Of a DNA stretch of 64,000 bases, positions 17,514-26,846 are shown piece after piece. Under the pieces are notes generated by a model. The model did no database searches. It was not told the DNA's origin and worked only from the letters and a program-made list of their open reading frames with translations. The DNA lies in the NCBI GenBank assembly GCA_029260795.1, contig JAJDCO010000031.1:1-64000 (forward strand). The letters are read 5' to 3'. The position numbers were made by a program, and so were the translations under genes. The stretch's first letter is position 1; every line of letters begins with the position of its first letter. The stretch is from Planctomycetota bacterium (GTDB taxonomy: Bacteria > Planctomycetota > OFTM77).

Positions 17514-17544
17514 GAGGAGGGCCACCCTGGAAATGGCCCTCCTC
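17514..17544 (-). terminator. terminator-like hairpin after the M36 protease gene
   Basis: An 11-bp perfect stem (GAGGAGGGCCA / TGGCCCTCCTC) with a 9-nt loop, 10 nt downstream of the protease stop codon on the minus strand. No T-tract follows, so termination strength is uncertain. Confidence 0.5.
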
Positions 17545-17554
17545 TGCTCGTGAA

Positions 17555-19390
17555 TCAGTAGCCCTGAGCGCGTAGCGGGACGACGTTCGAAACCGAGTTG
17601 AACTGGTTGTTCACGATCGTCACGTACTGCAGGTAGAAGCGCAGGCCGACCGGCGTCTGCGAAGGCAGGTTCAGAGTCACGGACCGGTTACCCGAGCCGT
17701 TCAACGTCCCGGTGAGGGCTGGGAAGAGGCCGAGGAATCCGATCCACTGCACGCCGACGTCGAGGTGCTTGCTCGTGCCGGGGAGCGGCGTGTTCCCGGT
17801 CGTGGGAGCCGGCACGATGATGAACTGGGCGTTGCCGTTCGCCCCACCGGCCGCCAAGTCGAGGGTGTAGTTGTTCCCCGGCTGCGGCTTGGTCTCTCGC
17901 GAGGAGAGCTCGACCGTCGTGTTCGAGTAGTTCGCCGTGACGTTCAGGATGCCGCGGCTTACGAACGCTCCTTCGACCACCGGAATGTGCGAGCCGCCGT
18001 AGAGCGACTGGTCGGCTTGCACGATCGTGTTCGCCGCCGCGGTCATGTTCGAGGACGAGGTCTGGGAGAACATGCCTTGGATCACCAGCGAGTCGGCCGT
18101 CGCCGCCCCGAGATCCTGCATCAGATCCCAGAGCGCCGCCGACCAGATCTCGCCGTCCGCGTGGACCTGGCTGACCAAGTCCTCGGGGTAGTGCTTGTTG
18201 CCGTCGACGCGCCGCAGGTACGGCGGGTTGTGACTGTCATAGGAGACGGCATCCCACTCGCCGACGCGCGCGTTGGCGAAGCGGCTCGCGGCGAGGTAGT
18301 CGCCGAAGCCTTCGCTCATGGCACCATTCTGGCCGCCTCCGATGCCGCTGATGTCGTCGTGAACCGAGTGCCCGTACTCGTGCAGCACGATCTCGGCATC
18401 CTCGGCGTCGTCCACGCCGCCGTCGCCGAAGTACAGATTGCCATTGCTGCCGTCGTAGTAGGAGTTGTCGAACGAGCCGGCGTGCACGTCCATGCGCTGT
18501 TGACGATTGTTCGCGTTGTTGAAGCCCAACGACTGCAGCCAGCGCTGGAACTCGTCGACGTGGTAGTAGGCCACCACCTCCTCGAACGCGTTCTGACCAC
18601 GCAGGAACTGGTACACCAGGCTCGGCTGGTTGGTCCGGCCCGAGGTGATGCTGGTGCTGGCGTACGGGCCCGTCAAAAAGCCGCTTCCATCGAGACCCTG
18701 CAGCGTGCGCGTGAAGTACTCCGAGCTCGGGATCGCGTTGTTGCTGTCGTTCTGGTCCGTGAACACCGTGCCCGACGTCTGCACGGGGTTGGGGTCGAAG
18801 ACATCTCCGGTCCCGTTCGCGTCGAAGCGCAGGGAGCGTTGGAAGACGACCTCGCCGTTTCGTGGAGAAACCGTCAGCTCCAGAGTCGCGTCGAGCGCCA
18901 GGGTCGTTGCCCGCACCGTCACGACGTGAAACAGACGATACTGCCCGCCGACGCGTCGAGAGATCCGGCGGTCGACGCTCGCCTCCACGCCGTCGTCCCG
19001 TCCGTCGAGGCCGAGCGAGCTCAGGGCACTCGCGAGGCTCGCGAAGGTCGTCCGCGACTCGAACGTGTCGACGAAGCCCGCCTTCACCGCGTCCGTCACC
19101 GCCCAGCTCTCGCCAGCTCGGGTCTGGATCACGAGGAGCTGCTCGTCCGAAGGCAGTCCGGCCCGCGTCATGACGAAGCGATGGGTGACGCCCGCCGCGT
19201 GCTCTTGGCGCTTCAGGAGCACCAGGTCGGCATCATCGAGGTCGAATGTCGTCAAGGCGGACTGAGCCAGCTCGAGGGCCGGTCGGTTCAAACCGCCCGG
19301 TAAGTCGATCCGGCGATCGGCGGACTGGCTCCAGGCGGGGCTGGCCGTCAAGGCGAGCCCGAGAAGGCATGCGAAAGCCTTCGATGTCAT
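17555..19390 (-). CDS. secreted M36 (fungalysin)-like zinc metallopeptidase
   Basis: 611 residues with a signal peptide ending near SPAWSQ (residue ~22). A propeptide-like region precedes the catalytic domain. Zinc motif HEYGH (337-341) and the third ligand in SEGFGDYLA (Glu360) fit the M36 family. The C-terminal ~100 residues (VGVQWIGFLGLFPALTG...TPVGLRFYLQYVTI) resemble the beta-sandwich tail seen on many secreted planctomycete proteins, including the beta-helix proteins at 37-49 kb (compare TPVGLRIYYAG). A role in extracellular protein degradation is inferred. Confidence 0.85.
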   Translation of the reverse strand: MTSKAFACLLGLALTASPAWSQSADRRIDLPGGLNRPALELAQSALTTFDLDDADLVLLKRQEHAAGVTHRFVMTRAGLPSDEQLLVIQTRAGESWAVTDAVKAGFVDTFESRTTFASLASALSSLGLDGRDDGVEASVDRRISRRVGGQYRLFHVVTVRATTLALDATLELTVSPRNGEVVFQRSLRFDANGTGDVFDPNPVQTSGTVFTDQNDSNNAIPSSEYFTRTLQGLDGSGFLTGPYASTSITSGRTNQPSLVYQFLRGQNAFEEVVAYYHVDEFQRWLQSLGFNNANNRQQRMDVHAGSFDNSYYDGSNGNLYFGDGGVDDAEDAEIVLHEYGHSVHDDISGIGGGQNGAMSEGFGDYLAASRFANARVGEWDAVSYDSHNPPYLRRVDGNKHYPEDLVSQVHADGEIWSAALWDLMQDLGAATADSLVIQGMFSQTSSSNMTAAANTIVQADQSLYGGSHIPVVEGAFVSRGILNVTANYSNTTVELSSRETKPQPGNNYTLDLAAGGANGNAQFIIVPAPTTGNTPLPGTSKHLDVGVQWIGFLGLFPALTGTLNGSGNRSVTLNLPSQTPVGLRFYLQYVTIVNNQFNSVSNVVPLRAQGY

Positions 19391-19597
19391 CGTGTCTCCT
19401 CCGTAGGGGGCGGCATACTCTGAACGGTTCTTGGCTCAGGGGACATTCTCGGTGGACCGGCCGGATTCGTCGAGACCTCAGCGGAGCTCGATCCGACGCG
19501 GCTCGTCCCCCTTGTTCGATCCGCGTGGGGCGGAGTTCCCCCTGATTGACGGCCTCGGAGCCTTCTCACTCGGCGGCTCATCCCACAGAGGCCTTCG

Positions 19598-21130
19598 TCA
19601 GTCGGCCGAGGCTCGTCGGGAGAGCGAGAGCAGAAACGCGACCAGATCCCAGATCTCGGCATCGGTCATCGTTTCCGAGTAGGCCGGCATGGGACCGACG
19701 TTCAGTCCGCCCTTCAGGACCCGAAAGACATCTTCGGGGCGACTGCCCGTACGGTAGCGACCCTCGGTGAAGCTTCGAGACCACGGCACCGGGCGCCCCA
19801 TCTCGTCCTCCCACGCCGACCGACTGGCGGAGCGATGGCGACCCAGCACCCGACCGTCACCCGTCACCGGCCCATGACAGGCCGCACAGTCGAGACGCTC
19901 GTAGAGAATGCGCCCCGGGCGCAGGTTCTGGCCGAGGTCTTCAGGTCGAGGAGGCACCTCGAGAGGAGTCGCCTCGCGCACGTCCCAGTACCAGATGAGC
20001 GTCTCATCGAGCTCGTCCCAGTAGACCGAAAGCGTCTTCAAGTACGCGACGAGCTCCCAACGCCGCACCGCCGGCAGCAACGCAAAGCTCGGCATCGCCG
20101 AGCCGTCGAGCCCTTGGGTGATCGAGGTATAGAGATCGCCATCGAGCGGCAAGTGACCGGCGGCGGTGGAGCGCTTCTTGTAGGCGGCGAATGAGAAGTT
20201 CCGCGGGAGGTTCTCCTCGTGAACGCCCGCAATCTGCATCAGATCGGCTGCCGGGCCGTCACCCAGGCCAGTCGGCCCATGGCAGCCGGCGCAGTCGAGG
20301 GTGTAGGTCTCTCGCCCGCGCGCAAGGCCTGGCCAACGGAGTTGCCCTTCGGCGTCACGCTCCTCGACGAGAGCGACGAGGCCTTCGGGATTCACGCGGA
20401 CGTTGGGACCGAAGGTGTAGCGCACGGGCTCGAGGTCGGGCTGACCGTTGCGAGCGAGGAACGCCGCCCAGGCCGCTTCGAATGCCTCGTCATCGCGCAC
20501 GAGCTGCTCGACGCCCTCCTCGTCCTCGACCCGCTCTTCGAGACTCGCATGCCAGCTCTCCAGCTCGGCCAGCAGGGAGCCGGGCATCGACAGCTCCGCC
20601 GGCAAGGGTATCGGCTCGACCGAGGGCGCCTCGCCGAGCGATTGGAGGTAGCGAACGAGATCGCGGGCCTCGTCCGTGGGTCGGAGCGCCCCTTCGGCAT
20701 CGGTCTCGAACAGCTGGGGAAAGCGCGGCATCGGTGAGGCGGGGTCGACCTGACGGGGGTCGAACAGGTGCGCGTACTGCCAGCCATCCGTTCGGCGACC
20801 GCCTTCGTGACCGAGATCGGGGCCCATGCGTCGTCGATCGAGAGAGTTGGGCCGCCACCCCGGCGGCGGCAGCTTGGGAATGGGCTCGAGCAGCCACCAA
20901 TCGCGGTGATGATCGGGGTCGCGGCCGAGCCGAGTGTGACACTCCCAGCAGGCTTCGCGCTCGAAGACTCGACGCCCTCGCTCCGCTGCGGCTTCCTCCA
21001 GCGCGACGCCTGGTGGGGGCGTCTCGGGCGATCGCAGCGGGGGCTCCCACGCGTGCCAGAGCCCACCTCCGAAGAGCAACACAGCGGTCACGAGTAGTAG
21101 GAGCAAGGCGGCGAGGAGCAAGCGCTGCAT
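19598..21130 (-). CDS. membrane-anchored three-haem cytochrome c with CcoO-like N-terminal domain
   Basis: 510 residues. One N-terminal transmembrane helix (residues ~3-24) is followed by three c-type haem sites: CWECH (61-65), CAGCH (280-284) and CAACH (415-419). The first domain (RRRMGPDLGHEGGR, DGWQYAHLFDPRQV, SPMPRFPQLF) resembles the monohaem subunit CcoO/FixO of cbb3 oxidase. The other two are standard class I cytochrome domains. ATG 21130 begins the hydrophobic anchor; the longer upstream frame is not hydrophobic. No oxidase catalytic subunit is adjacent, so the electron partner is unknown; periplasmic electron transfer is inferred. Confidence 0.85.
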   Translation of the reverse strand: MQRLLLAALLLLLVTAVLLFGGGLWHAWEPPLRSPETPPPGVALEEAAAERGRRVFEREACWECHTRLGRDPDHHRDWWLLEPIPKLPPPGWRPNSLDRRRMGPDLGHEGGRRTDGWQYAHLFDPRQVDPASPMPRFPQLFETDAEGALRPTDEARDLVRYLQSLGEAPSVEPIPLPAELSMPGSLLAELESWHASLEERVEDEEGVEQLVRDDEAFEAAWAAFLARNGQPDLEPVRYTFGPNVRVNPEGLVALVEERDAEGQLRWPGLARGRETYTLDCAGCHGPTGLGDGPAADLMQIAGVHEENLPRNFSFAAYKKRSTAAGHLPLDGDLYTSITQGLDGSAMPSFALLPAVRRWELVAYLKTLSVYWDELDETLIWYWDVREATPLEVPPRPEDLGQNLRPGRILYERLDCAACHGPVTGDGRVLGRHRSASRSAWEDEMGRPVPWSRSFTEGRYRTGSRPEDVFRVLKGGLNVGPMPAYSETMTDAEIWDLVAFLLSLSRRASAD

Positions 21131-21400
21131 GGGGTGCTCGAGGAATCCGGTGTCGTTCGGGCGCCGGCTCGGGGCGCGAGGCGAGCAATGTAGAGGTGAC
21201 CGGCGGGCGCTGTCAAACCGCGCTCTTCGGAGGGACGAAGCCCAAGCCTGCATCACTCGCCGGTTGTCGAGGCTAGCAACGACTTCCGCAGGGCCGCCTC
21301 AGACCATGTTGGCGACAGCGCAACGAAAGCGTTAAATGAGGCCGGCGGGTCGAGTGGCCCGGCAATCGAGAGCAACCCACGACCCCCTGGGCGACACGAC
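21131..21400. other. divergent promoter region (cytochrome / TIGR03546 gene)
   Basis: 270 nt between two divergently transcribed genes. I see no strong sigma-70-type hexamers or repeats. Confidence 0.35.
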
Positions 21401-23407
21401 ATGATCCCTGGCATCTCATGGACTCGCCGTCTCGGAAAGCTAGTGCGAGGTGACGCCGCGCCGAAGGCGCTCTTCCTCGGAGCACTGATCGGCGCGATGC
21501 TCGGCATGGTGCCGGGATTCAACCTGACGATGCTGCTGCTGATCCTGCTCTTCTTCGTGCTCGCGGCGAACATGGGCGGGATGATGCTCGGCTTTCTTCT
21601 CGGCAAGACTGTGTGCCTGTTGGCGGCTCCGTGGACGTTCGAGATCGGCTACGGAATGATCCACGGCAACGAGGCGCTCTTTGCGAGCCTCGCCACGGCC
21701 CCCGTCATCGCTTGGATGGATCTGGATCGCTACTGCCTGATCGGTGGATTGCCGATCGGGGTCGGTCTCGGGCTCGGCTTGGGCGTCGTGTGCATGGCTT
21801 TCGTGCAGTCGCTGCGCCGCTCGATCATGGCCGTGAACGAGAAGAGCGAGCGAGCACGCAAGCTGTCTTCGAGCCGCTGGTTGCGCATCGTCTTCTGGAT
21901 CTTCTTCGGCAAGAGCAAAGGTGAGCTCTCCGACAAGCTCGAGAAGAAGAAGGCGCCGTGGCTGCGAAAGTCCGGGCTCGCCTTCGTCGTGATCGTTCTC
22001 GTGCTGGCGGTGGCAGTCCAGTTCGTCTTCGCCGGCTCGTTGGTGCGGCCGCAGCTCGAGCATCAGCTCTCGCAGAGCTTTGGCGCCGAGGTGAACATCG
22101 GGTCTGCGGATTTCTCGATCTTCGGGGGAGAGGTCACTCTGAAGGACCTCCAGATCACCGACGCCGAGAAGCCAGCGAACAACATGATGCGGGCGGAAGA
22201 GCTGTCGGCCCAGCTGAGCTTTGGCGACCTCTTGGCGCGGCGATTCGTGATGGACCATCTCGTGGGAAACGGGGTGAAGACCGACGTCCCACGCGACCAG
22301 CCCGGATTCGTGCTGCCCAAGGCCGAGAAGGAGGAGAAGCCGAAGTCTGATCCTGAGTCGATCGACGACTACCTCGAAAAGATCGAGCAGGTGAAGGGCT
22401 ACCTCGAGAAGGTCAAGGAGTACCTCGATCGCGAGAAGGAAGAATCCGAGCCGCCCACCGAAGAGGACCACGAACGCGCTCGTGAGCAGGCCCGCCTCCA
22501 GGGTTACCTCGTACAATCCGCGCGGGGCCGCCTCGTGAAGCAGCCGACCTTCACCATTCGTCGCGTCGAGCTCAGCGGCGTCGAGTTCAAGGACGTACCG
22601 GGAAGCTACACGCTGCTCGCCAACGACCTCTCCACGCAGCCCACGCTCAACGAGCTGCCGATGATCTTCGACGTGAAGGCCGAGAGCGTCGAGCGCTCCT
22701 TGGTCAACCTGAAGCTGATGCTCAACGAGCCGAGCGCCAAGAACCTGCTCGACGTGTTCCTGCCCGATGTCGATCTCGATGCCGAGAGCCTGAGCGACAA
22801 GGCGCCCTTGATGCTCAAGGGCGGCAAGGCGCTCATCGAAGGCGTCGGCAACTTCGACGCCGACGCGCTGTTCTTGCCGATTCGTGTCTCGGTGCAAGAC
22901 CTGCAAGCGGCCGTGCGCGGCGACGAGAAGGTGCTCGGCTTCGAGGCCGGTGTCGCCAACCGTATCTTCGAGAGCCTGAAGACACTCGAGTTCGAAGCCG
23001 TCCTCGAAGGATCGCTCCTCGCACCGAAGCTCAAGGTCGACACCGAGAAGCTCCTCGCCAACCTCCAAAAGACGCTCCTCGCCCAGGGCGAAGCCGAGCT
23101 GGCCCGACTGGCCGGCGAGCAGGTCGCGAAGGTCCGGGCGCTCGCCGACGAGCAGATCGACAAGGCCAAGGGACAGCTCGAGGACGCCGCCAAGAAGGCG
23201 CTCGAAGGAGCCGGCCTCGACAAGAAGCTCGACGACATCGTCCCCGGCGCCAAGGAAAAGCTCGAAGGCCTGATTCCCGGCGGGAAGAAGAAGGCCGACG
23301 GCAGCAAGCCCGAAGACGCCATCGACCCGGGCAAGGTCCTCGACGACCTCTCCAAAGGCCTTCCGTTCGGGAAGAAGAAGGACAAGAAGAAGGACGACTC
23401 GCGCTGA
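21401..23407 (+). CDS. TIGR03546-TIGR03545 fusion membrane protein
   Basis: 668 residues. Residues ~1-170 contain several hydrophobic segments with GALIGAMLGMVPGFNLTMLLL, the TIGR03546 (DUF2062-like) type. A further transmembrane segment near 190-215 leads into an AsmA-like/TIGR03545 region (SFGAEVNIGSADFSIFGGEVTLKDL) that should be extracytoplasmic. Long charged coiled coils occupy ~300-365 and ~540-610. The end is very Lys-rich (GKKKDKKKDD). TIGR03546 and TIGR03545 are normally neighbouring separate genes, so this fusion suggests they act as one complex. Function unknown; envelope lipid or polymer handling is possible by analogy with AsmA. Confidence 0.82.
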   Translation: MIPGISWTRRLGKLVRGDAAPKALFLGALIGAMLGMVPGFNLTMLLLILLFFVLAANMGGMMLGFLLGKTVCLLAAPWTFEIGYGMIHGNEALFASLATAPVIAWMDLDRYCLIGGLPIGVGLGLGLGVVCMAFVQSLRRSIMAVNEKSERARKLSSSRWLRIVFWIFFGKSKGELSDKLEKKKAPWLRKSGLAFVVIVLVLAVAVQFVFAGSLVRPQLEHQLSQSFGAEVNIGSADFSIFGGEVTLKDLQITDAEKPANNMMRAEELSAQLSFGDLLARRFVMDHLVGNGVKTDVPRDQPGFVLPKAEKEEKPKSDPESIDDYLEKIEQVKGYLEKVKEYLDREKEESEPPTEEDHERAREQARLQGYLVQSARGRLVKQPTFTIRRVELSGVEFKDVPGSYTLLANDLSTQPTLNELPMIFDVKAESVERSLVNLKLMLNEPSAKNLLDVFLPDVDLDAESLSDKAPLMLKGGKALIEGVGNFDADALFLPIRVSVQDLQAAVRGDEKVLGFEAGVANRIFESLKTLEFEAVLEGSLLAPKLKVDTEKLLANLQKTLLAQGEAELARLAGEQVAKVRALADEQIDKAKGQLEDAAKKALEGAGLDKKLDDIVPGAKEKLEGLIPGGKKKADGSKPEDAIDPGKVLDDLSKGLPFGKKKDKKKDDSR

Positions 23408-23733
23408 TTCGGCGAGCGCCAATGAAACCACGAGCCCGGCGAACCTGATCCTGGGCCACTTGGGGTAGTGGCGGAACCATTGGAGCTTGCTGACTTCCAA
23501 CCTACCGGGGTTGGAGGCCAAGGCCGAGTCACCCAGCGCCACTGTGAATTGACCGCCATTCACCGATGCGACCTCGATGAGTGTCCTGGAGGGCAAGGTG
23601 GGGTCCTGGGCCATTCTAATGAACCTGATGCGAGCAGGCCGTTCTCTGCAGGATGCGGCTTTGCTACCCTTGTCCCCGGGAACCTCGGCCTGAAGTGCTC
23701 CACGATCCACTCGGCCGAAAAAGGAAGACTCCG
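23408..23733. other. intergenic region with coding-like minus strand
   Basis: 326 nt between two plus-strand genes. On the minus strand an open frame starting at ATG 23614 reads MAQDPTLPSRTLIEVASVNG and continues without a stop into the antisense of the TIGR03546 fusion gene. The composition is slightly less GC-rich than its surroundings. It may be a gene remnant; I do not recognise it. Confidence 0.35.
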
Positions 23734-25437
23734 ATGCAGGGAGAGATGACTCTCGCGGCGCTTGGCGCCTGCGTCCTGATCGCGGTGGCGGGCACACCTG
23801 TCGGTGCGCAGCCGACCGAGCGAGTGAGCGTGAGCTCGGCTGGCGTTCCGGGCAACGCCGATAGCGGAGAGATCGCTGGCTGGACCCAGCCCACGATCGT
23901 CTCGGGGAACGGTCGCTGGGTGATCTTCGGTAGCCTCGCGAGCAACCTCGTTCCGAACGACACCAACGATCGAAACGACGTCTTTCTCCGTGATCGACTG
24001 AATGGCGTCACGACGCGCGTGAGCCTGGATTCGACCGGGGCGCAGCTCGAGCAGGCCAGCTACCTCGTGGGAGCCTCGGCGACCGCGAAGGCGATCTTGT
24101 TTGCAACGAGGGCACCGGCCGTCCCGACTCTCGATGGCAATGGCGAGTATGACCTGTACGTTCGAAAAGTCGTTCGCGACAGAACCGAGCTGGCCAGCGC
24201 CCGGTCGACGGGTAGGGCTGCTGGGGCCTACTGGGGGGCGATCTCGCTGACAGGCTCTCAGATCGCATTCGCTTCGATTGCCGACCGTGTCGTGATTCCC
24301 TGGGACGAGAATGGATTCACGGATGTCTTCGTTCGTGATCTGAACGCGGGCACGACGCGTCTTTGCAGCGTCGACTCGGCGGGCAATCTTGGCAACGGGC
24401 ACAGCGGAGCCGATCCGACGGGACAGGCCATCGGCGTTGCCATCTCTCTCACCGGGGAGTGGGTCGCGTTCGGGAGCCTGGCTACGAACCTCGTCCCGAG
24501 CGACACCAACGGCCAGGCGGACGTCTTCGTACACCAGCTCACCTCGGGGAAGACCTTGCGCGTGAGTGAGGCGGAGGGCGGTGGCGAGGCGAATGGGCCG
24601 AGCTTCGTTTCTCCCTACTGCTTCAGCCGAGACGCCCGTTTCATCTTGTTCCAGAGCCTCGCCGACAACTTGGTGGAGGGTGACACCGGAGCCGCAGACC
24701 TCTTCGTGCGCCAAGTTCTCGGTGGCCCGCTCGATCGAGTCTCGATCCCCAGCAGCGGTGGCCAGGCGAATGGTGACAGTTATCCCGGCTCGATATCGTT
24801 CGACGGGGAGGAGGTGACGTTCATCAGTCGGGCGAGCAACCTCGTCCCCGGCGACACCAACGGCCGGGCCGATCTTTTTTCCCATCGGCGGGTCTTCAAT
24901 CGGACGGACCGTTTGAATGTCTCGTTCACGGGCGATGAAACGGAGGCTCGAAGGTCACCCGGCTACGACGCGTTGCTGTCGTTCGGCGGAAGGTACGTCG
25001 GCTTCACGAGTCGTGCGCCCGACCTCGTCCGAGGAGACGGCAACGAGCTGGCGGACGTCTTCATTCGGGATCGGATTCAGGTGCAGCTCCAAGGGACTCC
25101 CCGCTTCCCTTCTCGCGTGCGATTCGAGCTGAGGCATGCCATCGACGAAGAGGGGGCTTGGGTGCTCGTGCTGCTGTCCGCCTCAGGATCGAACGGCATC
25201 TTCCTTCCGAACGGAAGTGTCATTCCTCTGACCTTCGACGGCTGGACGGCAGCGGGGCTGCAGGCCTTTCCGATTCTGAGCGGAATCGTCACCAGTGGCG
25301 GCGTTGCCAGGACCCCGGAGCTCACGTTCCCCGTGATCCAGCCAGGAATCACCGTCTACTCAGCAGCAATCACCCTCGAGCCCCATTCGGGAAGGTTGAT
25401 GTCCATCACGGGTCCGACACATTTCACGACCCAGTAG
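23734..25437 (+). CDS. secreted TolB/PD40-like beta-propeller protein
   Basis: 567 residues with an N-terminal signal peptide (TLAALGACVLIAVAGTPVGA). The body carries at least six PD40/TolB-type repeats, each with a line like GRWVIFGSLASNLVPNDTN followed by DVFLRDRLNG; similar ones are AFGSLATNLVPSDTNGQADVF and ISRASNLVPGDTNGRADLF. The repeats predict a propeller. The C-terminal ~100 residues form a separate domain ending in GPTHFTTQ, which resembles the SVTPTHSFVTQ end of the beta-helix proteins in this window. ATG 23734 is preceded by AAGGAAG. Function unknown; probably exported or surface-associated. Confidence 0.75.
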   Translation: MQGEMTLAALGACVLIAVAGTPVGAQPTERVSVSSAGVPGNADSGEIAGWTQPTIVSGNGRWVIFGSLASNLVPNDTNDRNDVFLRDRLNGVTTRVSLDSTGAQLEQASYLVGASATAKAILFATRAPAVPTLDGNGEYDLYVRKVVRDRTELASARSTGRAAGAYWGAISLTGSQIAFASIADRVVIPWDENGFTDVFVRDLNAGTTRLCSVDSAGNLGNGHSGADPTGQAIGVAISLTGEWVAFGSLATNLVPSDTNGQADVFVHQLTSGKTLRVSEAEGGGEANGPSFVSPYCFSRDARFILFQSLADNLVEGDTGAADLFVRQVLGGPLDRVSIPSSGGQANGDSYPGSISFDGEEVTFISRASNLVPGDTNGRADLFSHRRVFNRTDRLNVSFTGDETEARRSPGYDALLSFGGRYVGFTSRAPDLVRGDGNELADVFIRDRIQVQLQGTPRFPSRVRFELRHAIDEEGAWVLVLLSASGSNGIFLPNGSVIPLTFDGWTAAGLQAFPILSGIVTSGGVARTPELTFPVIQPGITVYSAAITLEPHSGRLMSITGPTHFTTQ

Positions 25438-25514
25438 GTACCGAAGCCCGGCGACTACTCCATTCCTCCATTGCTTCGCTCCCGCGTTCGCGGTTGAATG
25501 TGCGATTCGCTTCG

Positions 25515-26717
25515 ATGCGACGAAGCCGTTTCCCTCCTCATGAGGCCTGCTCCACTTTGACCGCTGCTCTCTGCCTGACCGATTCCTACCGCCGAGAGCT
25601 CGAGACCCTGCTGCTTCGGTGCGAGCCCGACGGCGATCGCTTTCGCGTCGCTCTCGACGAGACGATCTTCTATCCCGAGGGCGGCGGGCAGCCGGCGGAT
25701 CAGGGGTGGATCGGGGAGGCGGCGGTCGTCGACGTACAGCGGGTGGGCGACGAGATCATTCACTGGACCACTGCGCCGGTCGCGCCCGGTCCGGTGGCGG
25801 CTCGCCTCGACTGGAATCGCCGTTTCGCCCACATGCAGCAGCACACGGGGCAGCATCTTCTCACCGCCGTTGCCGCCGATCGCTTCGGTTGGCAGACGAC
25901 CGCGTTCCACCTCGGCTCCGAGCGCTGTGACATCGAGCTCACCGCCGAAGATCTCTCCGCCGAGGCAATCGTCGAGCTCGAAGCCGCCGTCAACGCGGAG
26001 ATTCGGGCCGCGCGTCCCGTTCAGGTTCTCGAAGTGGCACCCGACGAGCTCGCCGGGCGCCCCGTTCGCAGCCGGGGACTGCCCGACGGGCACGTCGGAC
26101 CGGTGCGGCTGGTCGAGATCGCGGATGTCGACCTGAACACCTGCGGCGGCACTCATCTGAGCAACACGGCCGAGATCCAGCTGATCGAGCTTCTCGGGAC
26201 CGAGCGGATTCGCGGCGGGCAGCGCCTCTTCTTCGCCTGCGGTGAGCGTGTGCGCGCGCGCCTCGCATCCACGCGTGACCGCGAGCGGCGCCTCGGCGAG
26301 CTGCTGTCGACGCCGGGGCCCGAGCAGGCGGCGGCCGTCGAGCGGCTGCTCACCGACGCGCGTGCCGAGCGCAAGCAGCGTGAGAAGCTCATCGCCGCGC
26401 TGGCCGAGGCTGTCGCGCAAGCGCTCGCGATCGACGCGGCGCCAGTCGCGGCCTGGCATTGGCCGGAGCCCGATGCGGCCCTGCTCGGCGAAGTGGCTCG
26501 GGCGACCCATGCGATCGCAGTCGAGCGGCGGCTGCTGCTCACCGCGGGTCCGGACGAGGGGGCGGGCGTGTTCCTCGTAGCAGGACCGAGCGCTTGGGTC
26601 CGCGAAGCGGGTCCTCGCGTCGCGACGGCTCTCAGCGGTCGCGGTGGTGGCAAGGGACGATTCCAAGGAAAAGCGGAGCGGCTTGCGGAGCGAGCGCGCG
26701 TCCTGCTCGAGCTCTAA
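25515..26717 (+). CDS. AlaX-like alanyl-tRNA editing protein with DHHA1 domain
   Basis: About 400 residues. It resembles the editing half of alanyl-tRNA synthetase: YPEGGGQPADQG, the zinc/catalytic HMQQHTGQHLL (His106 onward) and CGGTHLSNT (Cys210). A coiled segment and a C-terminal DHHA1-like domain ending GGGKGRFQGKAE follow, the AlaX-L arrangement. It would hydrolyse mischarged Ser- or Gly-tRNA(Ala). The start is uncertain: ATG 25515 is the first in-frame ATG after the previous gene, but the family-like N-terminus begins at LTDSYRRELE, and TTG 25557 is an alternative. Confidence 0.85.
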   Translation: MRRSRFPPHEACSTLTAALCLTDSYRRELETLLLRCEPDGDRFRVALDETIFYPEGGGQPADQGWIGEAAVVDVQRVGDEIIHWTTAPVAPGPVAARLDWNRRFAHMQQHTGQHLLTAVAADRFGWQTTAFHLGSERCDIELTAEDLSAEAIVELEAAVNAEIRAARPVQVLEVAPDELAGRPVRSRGLPDGHVGPVRLVEIADVDLNTCGGTHLSNTAEIQLIELLGTERIRGGQRLFFACGERVRARLASTRDRERRLGELLSTPGPEQAAAVERLLTDARAERKQREKLIAALAEAVAQALAIDAAPVAAWHWPEPDAALLGEVARATHAIAVERRLLLTAGPDEGAGVFLVAGPSAWVREAGPRVATALSGRGGGKGRFQGKAERLAERARVLLEL

Positions 26718-26846
26718 GGCGCGGTGCTTCCGCATCGTCGTCCGAAAGCCACGACAGAAATCACTGTACGAGCTTCATTCCTGGCGCGTGCCCCCGGCGC
26801 GTCGTGGGGAGGCTCGAAAGCACTCATCCTGATTCGAGGAGAATCC

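Noticed and set aside
21440..23797. 785-codon open frame on the minus strand opposite the TIGR03546 fusion
   Set aside because: It is antisense to a clear membrane protein; its Leu/Glu/Val-rich text is the mirror of Lys/Glu/Asp codons. Only the part beyond 23407 is noted as possible debris.
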